64,000 nucleotides of DNA, taken from positions 1 through 64,000 of the forward strand of contig NZ_JAUSUB010000012.1 of assembly GCF_030813235.1 (NCBI RefSeq). The letters are read 5' to 3'. Position numbers and translations under genes: made by a program. This DNA comes from Cytobacillus purgationiresistens (GTDB taxonomy: Bacteria; Bacillota; Bacilli; Bacillales; Cytobacillaceae). This document shows positions 57,337 to 64,000 of the stretch, piece by piece. The notes below the pieces were generated by a model that had not been told where the DNA came from, ran no database searches, and worked only from the letters and a program-made list of their open reading frames with translations. Each line of letters starts with the position of its first letter. Position 1 is the first letter of the stretch.

Positions 57337-58185
57337 CTATTCGTTCGTGATGATTATATTGTCAATTAATCGGGCTTTAGAAAATTTAACTGCCAGCGCA
57401 ATAATAAACCTTCCCTCCAGCTCTACTAACGTCTTCAGCTCTGGGTATGAATAGATTTCAATATAGTCTATTTCACCATCGGTTTTCTCAGCAATTTCTC
57501 CTCGAATGAATGCAATGATGCGCTCAGAGTCTTTTTCCCCTTCGCTTATCAATGTTCTCGCATTTGCCAGACTTTGATACAGAACAGGCGCCTGCTCTCT
57601 TTCTGATGCCGTTAAATGTACATTTCTCGAGCTCATCGCCAAGCCGTTCTCTTCCCTTATTGTATCTACAGAAATGATTTCAACAGGGAAGTTATAATCA
57701 GCTACCATAAGATCAATGACTGCTATTTGCTGAGCATCCTTGCGTCCAAAATAGGCTCTATCTGGCTGGGCAATGTTAAATAGCTTTGAAACAACTAATG
57801 CGACCCCATCAAAGTGCCCTGGTCTTGATTCGCCGCACAGAACATCCGTTCGATCATTGACGTTCATCAGGATAGATGGATGCTGCGGATACATTTCTCC
57901 AGCAGCCGGATAAAAGATGACATCAACATTTTTCCCTTCAGCAAGTGAATGATCACGATTAAAATCGCGGGGATATGTGCTTAAGTCTTCCTTTGGTCCG
58001 AATTGCAGCGGATTCACAAATATACTCATGATGACAAGATCGTTATCTTTTCTCGCTTGTTCAGCTAATGCAAGATGACCTTCATGCAGATAGCCCATTG
58101 TTGGAACAAGGCCAATTGATTTGCCCTGCTTTTTATGATGCAGTACAAACGCTTGCATCTCTTTTATACTCTTGATGACTTTCAT
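57337..58185 (-). CDS. panC: Pantothenate synthetase
   Basis: 282 aa. ATP-binding PTMGYLHEGHLAL with HxGH, YFGRKDAQQ and SSRN segments. Joins pantoate and beta-alanine. Start overlaps the panB stop (TAATG), SD GGAGG. Confidence 0.96.
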   Translation of the reverse strand: MKVIKSIKEMQAFVLHHKKQGKSIGLVPTMGYLHEGHLALAEQARKDNDLVIMSIFVNPLQFGPKEDLSTYPRDFNRDHSLAEGKNVDVIFYPAAGEMYPQHPSILMNVNDRTDVLCGESRPGHFDGVALVVSKLFNIAQPDRAYFGRKDAQQIAVIDLMVADYNFPVEIISVDTIREENGLAMSSRNVHLTASEREQAPVLYQSLANARTLISEGEKDSERIIAFIRGEIAEKTDGEIDYIEIYSYPELKTLVELEGRFIIALAVKFSKARLIDNIIITNE

Positions 58186-59018
58186 TATTTACCTCCGTAC
58201 AAGCTTAAAAGTTCTTCTTCTTTCATATTAAATGAGTGTTCCGATGCAGGAAATAATCCACCCTTCACTTCATTTACATAGGCCTTCAAGCCTTCTTCCA
58301 TCATTTCACCACTATTTAAATAGCGCTTCACAAATTTCGGTACACGGTCAACACCGTATGTGAGAACATCATGATAGACAAGAACCTGACCATCTGCATG
58401 CGGACCAGCACCGATTCCAATAGTAGGAATACTTAATGATGCCGATACCTCCTTTGCGAGTTGTTGTGGAACGCACTCAAGTACAACAGCAAAGGCGCCA
58501 GCCTCTTCACATTTTTTGGCGTCATCAATAAGCTTTCTTGCTGCGGTTGCATCTTTCCCTTGCACCTTATAACCTCCGAGAACAGCTACTGATTGAGGTG
58601 TCAGCCCCAGGTGTGCGACAACAGGAATACCAGATCTTGTAAGCGCTTCTATTTTTTCAATTACTTCATCTCCGCCTTCAACCTTTACAGCATGTGCACC
58701 TGTCTCTTGTATAAGACTGCATGCATTCAGAAGTGTATCCTTGATGGATAGATGATAGCTCATAAATGGCATATCAACGACTATAAACGTATTTGGTGCC
58801 CCACGCTTTACAGCTTTGGCATGATGAATCATGTCACTCATTGTCACAGGAATGGTAGAATCATAACCTAATACAACCATACCAAGAGAGTCGCCGACCA
58901 ATATCATATCAACCTCTGCTTTCTCTGCTTGCTTTGCTGCAGGGAAATCATATGCGGTCAACATGGCAATCTTCTCTTCATTTTTCTTCATCTTCAAGAA
59001 ATCTGTCGTTTGCTTCAT
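58185..59018 (-). CDS. panB: 3-methyl-2-oxobutanoate hydroxymethyltransferase
   Basis: 277 aa from the ATG at 59018 (SD AGGAGGAAG). [26 protein letters not shown] and the [14 protein letters not shown] segment are family hallmarks. First step of pantothenate synthesis. A terminator lies 60 nt upstream in the leader, so expression is probably set by attenuation. Confidence 0.96.
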   Translation of the reverse strand: MKQTTDFLKMKKNEEKIAMLTAYDFPAAKQAEKAEVDMILVGDSLGMVVLGYDSTIPVTMSDMIHHAKAVKRGAPNTFIVVDMPFMSYHLSIKDTLLNACSLIQETGAHAVKVEGGDEVIEKIEALTRSGIPVVAHLGLTPQSVAVLGGYKVQGKDATAARKLIDDAKKCEEAGAFAVVLECVPQQLAKEVSASLSIPTIGIGAGPHADGQVLVYHDVLTYGVDRVPKFVKRYLNSGEMMEEGLKAYVNEVKGGLFPASEHSFNMKEEELLSLYGGK

Positions 59019-59077
59019 CTTACTTCCTCCTTTTTTAGGAAGAGGTGATAGATACAGTGACAATGAGGCTCAAAACA

Positions 59078-59108
59078 TAAAAATCCTTCTCAAAAAGCAG
59101 AAGGATTT
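59078..59108 (-). terminator. Intrinsic terminator in the birA-panB gap
   Basis: Stem AAATCCTTCT / AGAAGGATTT and T-run. It ends 60 nt before panB and 180 nt after birA, so it may act both as operon end and as attenuator of panBCD. Confidence 0.85.
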
Positions 59109-59236
59109 ACAAAATTAGCCCATTATTGTGTCTCATCCCTCTGTCCTGGTCCATATTGGATCTAGGCAGATATCTGTTTTATTATTCATTTCTTTACAGG
59201 TGCAGTTCTTTCATGATACTGCCCAAGAAAAGTATA
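59109..59236 (-). promoter_or_regulatory. panB promoter and structured leader, candidate pan RNA motif
   Basis: On the minus strand an extended -10 (TTGCTATACT, 59231-59240) gives a leader of roughly 200 nt before panB. It contains GCAGTatcATGAAAGAACTGC and a second purine-rich stretch GATATCTGCC..CCAATATGG before the terminator. A conserved pan RNA motif is known upstream of panB operons in Firmicutes. I infer this is an instance, but could not align it to the consensus. Confidence 0.5.
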
Positions 59237-59287
59237 GCAAATATATGAATCCTTTGACTAGAGGAAATTCTCTCTTACCGTTTATTA

Positions 59288-60271
59288 TTAACTGTTAATT
59301 TCTATATCTGCGGAATAAACATGGTGGGTCTTCCCAGATTGGTCTTCAATGATTAATACACCATCGTCCTTGATCCCCAGTGCTTTCCCTTCAATTGATC
59401 CAGTCAAAGTTCTGGCAATTATGTTTTTACCAATGCTGATCGCATAGCCTTCCCATAATAATTTTATAGGATAAAACCCTTTTTCCAGATATATAGTATA
59501 AAGGTTTTCCAGTTTAAGCAGAAGCACCTGAATCAATTCAGCTCTTGATACCTTTTCCCCTTTTTCAATCGAAAGTGAGGTTGCAACTTCCTTCAGCTCG
59601 TTCGGGTAATCTTCAGGTTTCTGATTCACATTGATACCGATTCCCATAATGATGGAAACAATCCGATCAGCATCAGACTGCATTTCAGTCAGAATGCCCG
59701 TAATCTTCTTGCCATTTAAGAGTACATCATTAGGCCATTTAATTTCCGGCTGCAAGCCCGTTACTTCCTCTATTGCCTGAACCACTGCAACAGCTGCGAT
59801 TAATGTCAGCTGGGGTGCCTTGTGTGGAGGAAGGTTTGGGCGTAATATGATACTCAGCCACACTCCTGTATATTTTGGAGCATACCATTTGCGATCCATC
59901 CTTCCTCTTCCTGAGGACTGCTCTTCAGCAACAACAATGGTTCCTTCTACCGCCTCTTCATTCGAAAGGCGATGGGCTATCTTTTGTGTCGAATCGACCG
60001 TTTCTTCATAATAAATATGCTTGCCCAGCGTTTTTGTTTTTAGACCGAATCTGATTTCATCGGCAGTAACTTTCTCAGCAGTGCTTATGATTCTGTAGCC
60101 TTTTCGTCTGACTGCCTCGAGTTCAAATCCCTCTTTTCTCAAGTTCTCCATATGCTTCCATACTGCAGTTCTTGAGCATCCAAGTAAATCGGCAATGGCT
60201 TGTCCTGATAAATATTCGTCTTTATTATTAGTAAAAGCATCCAGCAGCTTTTTTCTCAATTCTGATTGCAT
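59288..60271 (-). CDS. birA: Biotin--protein ligase and biotin operon repressor
   Basis: 327 aa from the ATG at 60271 (SD GGAGTGG). N-terminal winged helix (SGQAIADLLGCSRTAVWKH), central ligase with GRGRMDRKW and IKWPNDVLLNGKK, C-terminal SH3-like domain. Biotinylates acetyl-CoA and pyruvate carboxylases and represses biotin genes. One-nt overlap with cca. Confidence 0.96.
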   Translation of the reverse strand: MQSELRKKLLDAFTNNKDEYLSGQAIADLLGCSRTAVWKHMENLRKEGFELEAVRRKGYRIISTAEKVTADEIRFGLKTKTLGKHIYYEETVDSTQKIAHRLSNEEAVEGTIVVAEEQSSGRGRMDRKWYAPKYTGVWLSIILRPNLPPHKAPQLTLIAAVAVVQAIEEVTGLQPEIKWPNDVLLNGKKITGILTEMQSDADRIVSIIMGIGINVNQKPEDYPNELKEVATSLSIEKGEKVSRAELIQVLLLKLENLYTIYLEKGFYPIKLLWEGYAISIGKNIIARTLTGSIEGKALGIKDDGVLIIEDQSGKTHHVYSADIEINS

Positions 60272-61455
60272 TATAAAAGCCACTCCCTTATCGCATGTTT
60301 TGTATTCTCTATTTCCCTGGTAACAACTGCTTTTTCCACTCTATCAAGCTCCTCTTTTATCCAAGGGCCTGCAGGCAGGTTAAACCAGTGTATTAAGTCA
60401 TTTCCTGATACATTTAAATGACTTCTATCTGTAATTGGCAGCTGCCCATAGGCTGCAGTCAGCTCATATGCTTGCTGATCACTCTTTTGACCGGTAATCA
60501 CTTCATAAAGCCTATTTGCACTTATTGCTGCTTGTTCACCAGCTTGATATAAGGATATATGATTAAACTTAGCTGTTAATCTGTATTCTAACCATTCTGA
60601 TAATTGATTGATATATTTCGCCTTCTTGCCAGGAAGTCTCCAGCTTCTCAAAAATGCTTTCCTTCCATCTTCCGTCATTTCAAAAACCTGTAAGAGCAAA
60701 ACCCACATCTCTTCCAATGACAGCTCTGTATAATCATATTTTTCAAGCTTTAACAATTGATCCAGTCTCGAAGAAAGGTCTGGCAAGTATAAATATAAAC
60801 CTGTTTCTGTTAAGCATTTCAATGCCCTTTTTCGATTTCTACCAATTAGCAGCTTATTGAACTCCGCAAGTTTTCGCTCAACAGCAATATGAGTTAATAA
60901 GCTGCCTTTTGTTTTTAAAGCCTCATATGTATGAATCTCAATTTCAAATTGCAGTTGACTATGGAATCTCAATGCCCTCATCATGCGCAACGCATCTTCT
61001 GTAAAGCGTTCCTCCGCTTTACCTACTGTTTGAATGATTTTATCTTTAATCGCTTGAACCCCGCCATACGGGTCAATAAAACGACCGTCTTTATTTAGCG
61101 CAATTGCATTCATTGTGAAGTCTCTTCGCTGTAAATCTTCGTCAAGACTTCTAATGAACTGAACCTCTGACGGCCGTCTATAATCAACATATTCGGACTC
61201 TGTCCTGAAGGTCGTTACCTCATAGGGCACCCCTTCATATAACACAATAATGGTCCCGTGCTCGATGCCTACATCAATTGTCCTATCAAAGATCGTTTTT
61301 ATTTCTTCTGGTGTGGCTGAGGTTGCAATATCAATATCTGCTATGTCTTTGCCAAGAATGGAGTCCCGAACCGATCCCCCAACAAAATAGGCTTCATAGC
61401 CTGCTTGTTCAAGGTTCTGCAAGATAGGCGTCGCTTTTTGAAAAGTCATATTCAT
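60271..61455 (-). CDS. cca: CCA-adding enzyme, class II tRNA nucleotidyltransferase
   Basis: 394 aa. [10 protein letters not shown] and [12 protein letters not shown] give the catalytic domain; [10 protein letters not shown] and the EDxxR-type motif [13 protein letters not shown] follow. Adds or repairs the 3' CCA of tRNA. ATG overlaps the bshA stop (ATGA). Confidence 0.95.
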   Translation of the reverse strand: MNMTFQKATPILQNLEQAGYEAYFVGGSVRDSILGKDIADIDIATSATPEEIKTIFDRTIDVGIEHGTIIVLYEGVPYEVTTFRTESEYVDYRRPSEVQFIRSLDEDLQRRDFTMNAIALNKDGRFIDPYGGVQAIKDKIIQTVGKAEERFTEDALRMMRALRFHSQLQFEIEIHTYEALKTKGSLLTHIAVERKLAEFNKLLIGRNRKRALKCLTETGLYLYLPDLSSRLDQLLKLEKYDYTELSLEEMWVLLLQVFEMTEDGRKAFLRSWRLPGKKAKYINQLSEWLEYRLTAKFNHISLYQAGEQAAISANRLYEVITGQKSDQQAYELTAAYGQLPITDRSHLNVSGNDLIHWFNLPAGPWIKEELDRVEKAVVTREIENTKHAIREWLL

Positions 61456-62594
61456 TGATCTTCACCACTTAATAATTGATTATAAATCTCTTCATATTGA
61501 GAGACAATTTTTTCAGCACTAAAAGAGTTTGAGACTGTTGCTAGAGATGCTCGCGAGAATGAACGATGAAGCGCTTCATCAGTTAAAAGCTCAAGCGCTT
61601 TTTCAGCTATCCCTTCAATATCACCGAGTTGACAGATGAATCCGTTTCTCCCGTCTGAAATGACCTCCGGAATTCCTCCTATATTTGTGCCAATACAAGG
61701 TACACCACAAGCCATTGCTTCCAGTGCCACTAGGCCAAAGCTTTCTTTCTCTGATAGCAGGAGCATGAGGTCACTGATTGAATATAATTCCTCCACATTA
61801 TCCTGCTTCCCAAGAAACAGCACCCGTCCACTTAGAGATAAATCGTCTACAAGTTTGCTGACCTCATTCATCAGAGGGCCATCACCCACTAATAAAAGCC
61901 TTGCATCGGTTTTTGATGAAATATGCCCAAAAGCTCTTACAACATCCGGCACCCTTTTGACGCCTCGGAAGTTAGATACATGAATGACTACCTTCTCATC
62001 CTCACCTATTCCAAACTCTTTTTTCAGATAAGAAGAATCCTTCTTATTATAAACACGCTCATCAATGAAATTATAGACGGGCAGAATTGTTTTATCCGGC
62101 TTTATTAAATCATATGTCTGCGTTATTAATGCATTGGAAACGGCCGTCACTGCATCCGATTGCTCAATCCCAAACTTAATTGCATCTGTAAGGGAGGAGT
62201 CATAACCTAGTACAGTGATGTCTGTACCATGTAGTGTGGTTACGATTTTCACTTCCCTCCCGCTCATTTGTTTAGCCAGAATGGCACAAATCGCGTGAGG
62301 TACGGCATAATGCACATGAAGCAAATCAAGTTTTTCTCTTTTAATTACTTCTGCCATTTTACTTGCAAGAGCAATATCATAGGGTGCATATTGGAATACC
62401 GAATATTGATTAACCTCTACTTGATGATAAAAAATATTATGATACATTTTATTTAAACGAAAAGGTAAGCTCGAAGAAATAAAATGAATTTCATGTCCAT
62501 TCTCCGCTAACATTTTTCCTAATTCGGTTGCGATTACACCAGAGCCGCCTACGGTTGGATAACAGGTGATGCCAATTTTTAATTTATCTTTCAT
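61452..62594 (-). CDS. bshA: Bacillithiol biosynthesis glycosyltransferase
   Basis: 380 aa from the ATG at 62594 (SD TTTGGAG). GT4, GT-B fold: [17 protein letters not shown] at the start, [12 protein letters not shown] and GGIPEVI near the C-terminal nucleotide site. Joins GlcNAc from UDP-GlcNAc to L-malate. Adjacent to bshB1, as in other Bacilli. Confidence 0.95.
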   Translation of the reverse strand: MKDKLKIGITCYPTVGGSGVIATELGKMLAENGHEIHFISSSLPFRLNKMYHNIFYHQVEVNQYSVFQYAPYDIALASKMAEVIKREKLDLLHVHYAVPHAICAILAKQMSGREVKIVTTLHGTDITVLGYDSSLTDAIKFGIEQSDAVTAVSNALITQTYDLIKPDKTILPVYNFIDERVYNKKDSSYLKKEFGIGEDEKVVIHVSNFRGVKRVPDVVRAFGHISSKTDARLLLVGDGPLMNEVSKLVDDLSLSGRVLFLGKQDNVEELYSISDLMLLLSEKESFGLVALEAMACGVPCIGTNIGGIPEVISDGRNGFICQLGDIEGIAEKALELLTDEALHRSFSRASLATVSNSFSAEKIVSQYEEIYNQLLSGEDQ

Positions 62595-62595
62595 A

Positions 62596-63306
62596 TTATA
62601 CTCCAAACAAATCCTTATCAATTATGATAGGTTTTTTCATTTTAAATCCTTCAGCATACTCGACGCCAGCTTGTTTCCCGAACAATCCTTCTCTTGCTTT
62701 AATCATGTCAATATATCCATTCACCAATGGGGTATCAATTGAATCTTTTGTTTTAATAAATTGACTCTTATATGCTTGCAGACTGTCTATTTTACATTGA
62801 ATATGGTCGGTAACATCGATCACGAAATCAGGTTCATGAAAGCCATTAATCATGTAAAAATATGTATTTGAGACACGGTGAGCCGGGTACCCGCCTACTG
62901 CTTCGTATTTTTTTACACCTGCCGAAAAGACCGCTTCTTCAACAATGCGTGCAGCATTCCCATGGTCAGGATGACGGTCAACCTGGTAAGGAGCAAACAC
63001 AACTGAAGGCTGATATTTTCTGATAACCGCTACAACTTTTTGTATATGCTCTTCATTTAAGTACAGTCCTCTATCGGGAATGTTTAATGTCTCCCTCACT
63101 TCTGCATAAAGGATTTCTGATGCCTTCTTAGCTTCCTCTTTACGCAACTCCACTGTTCCGTTTGAAGAATATTCAGCTTCTGTTAAATCACAGATTCCGA
63201 CTTTCATTCCTTGCGAGCCATATTTTGCAATTGTGCCCCCCATGCCAATCTCTACATCATCAGCATGTGCGCCAATTGCCAATATATCCAGTTTAATCGA
63301 GTTCAT
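62596..63306 (-). CDS. bshB1: Bacillithiol biosynthesis deacetylase
   Basis: 236 aa from the ATG at 63306. Zinc site: [10 protein letters not shown] (AHxDD) and RHPDHGNA. Removes the acetyl group from GlcNAc-malate made by BshA. Overlaps mgsA by 14 nt. Confidence 0.95.
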   Translation of the reverse strand: MNSIKLDILAIGAHADDVEIGMGGTIAKYGSQGMKVGICDLTEAEYSSNGTVELRKEEAKKASEILYAEVRETLNIPDRGLYLNEEHIQKVVAVIRKYQPSVVFAPYQVDRHPDHGNAARIVEEAVFSAGVKKYEAVGGYPAHRVSNTYFYMINGFHEPDFVIDVTDHIQCKIDSLQAYKSQFIKTKDSIDTPLVNGYIDMIKAREGLFGKQAGVEYAEGFKMKKPIIIDKDLFGV

Positions 63307-63718
63307 GATGTTCTCCCTTTTCTCCGCGAACGATTTTTCTCCAAGAAAGATCACCACGTTCTAATCCTTTAATAATTACTTCTGCTGTGCCCATATTCGT
63401 CGCTAGAGGGACCGAATAAACATCACATAACCGAATTAATGCAGCAATATCGGGTTCATGCGGCTGAGCCGTTAATGGATCTCGAAAGAAAAGAACGACA
63501 TCCATTTTATTATTCGCAATCATTGCACCAATTTCCTGGTCACCGCCGAAGGGACCTGATTGAAATCGATGCACTTGAAGACCTGTTTCCTGTTCAATTC
63601 TCAAGCCGGTTGTCCCTGTGGCAAAAAGCGTATGCTCTTCCAAGGTTTTAATATAGGCTGTTGCAAAGCGGACGATATCATTCTTCTTTTTATCATGTGC
63701 GATTAAAGCGATATTCAT
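63293..63718 (-). CDS. mgsA: Methylglyoxal synthase
   Basis: 141 aa. [14 protein letters not shown] and [11 protein letters not shown] bind phosphate, and FFRDPL carries the catalytic aspartate region. Converts DHAP to methylglyoxal. Bacillithiol made by the neighbouring genes helps detoxify the product, which fits the conserved linkage. SD GGGGG. Confidence 0.95.
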   Translation of the reverse strand: MNIALIAHDKKKNDIVRFATAYIKTLEEHTLFATGTTGLRIEQETGLQVHRFQSGPFGGDQEIGAMIANNKMDVVLFFRDPLTAQPHEPDIAALIRLCDVYSVPLATNMGTAEVIIKGLERGDLSWRKIVRGEKGEHHELD

Positions 63719-63732
63719 CAGTAAGCCCCCAA

Positions 63733-64000
63733 TTAATCAATGATGTTTTCCAAACCGTATACTAATGTATCGATTTTTAAGACTGTATCAACTGCTAGTT
63801 TAACTCCTGACATAAAGGAAGCACGATTGTAAGAATCATGACGAATCGTTAATGTTTGTCCACTTGCACCAAACATTACTTGCTGATGAGCTATTAAGCC
63901 AGGCAAACGCACAGAATGGATATGCATTCCATCAAATTCTGCTCCTCTTGCACCAGCGATTGTTTCTTTCTCATCCGGATGTCCTTGCTTCTTACCTTCT
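63733..64000 (-). CDS. dapB: 4-hydroxy-tetrahydrodipicolinate reductase, C-terminal part
   Basis: Only the last 88 codons are in the window; the gene runs past its right edge. [19 protein letters not shown] and [14 protein letters not shown] are the conserved C-terminal segments of DapB. Step of lysine and dipicolinate synthesis. Confidence 0.95.
   Translation of the reverse strand, partial: EGKKQGHPDEKETIAGARGAEFDGMHIHSVRLPGLIAHQQVMFGASGQTLTIRHDSYNRASFMSGVKLAVDTVLKIDTLVYGLENIID

Overview
The window is a low-GC stretch of chromosome from a spore-forming member of the Bacillaceae. The evidence is a type-B RNase P RNA gene, a cotD-like spore coat gene with a sigma-K-type promoter, gpsB, bacillithiol genes (bshA, bshB1) and a gene order that follows the Bacillus subtilis dapB-mgsA-bshB1-bshA-cca-birA-panBCD-dinG-ypmA-ypmB-aspB-asnS-dnaD-nth-ypoC-ponA-recU-yppEFG-mrfAB-cotD-ypsA-gpsB-rnpB-rlmL-ypvA-ypwA region. 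Most genes lie on the minus strand and ribosome binding sites are strong. All calls were made by reading the sequence; no database search was run.

Region 1 (1-2.9 kb): a 20-bp-period intergenic repeat array, then nicotinamide riboside salvage (pnuC, nadR-like) and a HAD phosphatase. Region 2 (2.9-17.9 kb): a large carbohydrate catabolic island. A GntR/UTRA regulator, an FGGY kinase and an SDR form one unit. A ribose-type ABC importer followed by two zinc-type alcohol dehydrogenases, nagB, a D-2-hydroxyacid dehydrogenase, a phosphotriesterase-family lactonase candidate, a shikimate-dehydrogenase-like enzyme, a cupin phosphoglucose isomerase and a KDPG-type aldolase form an 11-gene unit. Its promoter carries a perfect catabolite-responsive element. 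A ketose 3-epimerase of the D-allulose (psicose) type is transcribed divergently. The set does not match a pathway I can name; there is no sugar-acid dehydratase.

Region 3 (17.9-20.1 kb): a decayed pocket bracketed by two copies of the pbuX 3' end, the left one degenerate, containing orphan and truncated genes. Region 4 (20.1-31.4 kb): xpt-pbuX under a guanine-class riboswitch and a PurR-type box, a ba3-type terminal oxidase operon, a DMT exporter, carboxypeptidase ypwA, the DinG-like helicase ypvA, a 21-bp-period repeat array, a small unknown gene and rlmL. Region 5 (31.4-44 kb): rnpB, gpsB, ypsA, cotD, mrfBA with a LexA-like box, hsp20, an orphan oligopeptide-type permease pair in which one permease is fused to an M1-peptidase-like ectodomain that has lost its catalytic residues, then yppG, yppF, yppE and a small gene.

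Region 6 (44-64 kb): housekeeping genes: recU-ponA (PBP1A with a Gly-Asn repeat tail), an AbrB-type regulator, ypoC-nth-dnaD, asnS, aspB, ypmB-ypmA, dinG, panBCD behind a structured leader, and the dapB (cut by the window end)-mgsA-bshB1-bshA-cca-birA operon. The points most worth follow-up are the permease/pseudopeptidase fusion, the rare-sugar island, the pan leader, the duplication scar at 18-20 kb, and the two unrelated intergenic arrays with 20-21 bp periods.
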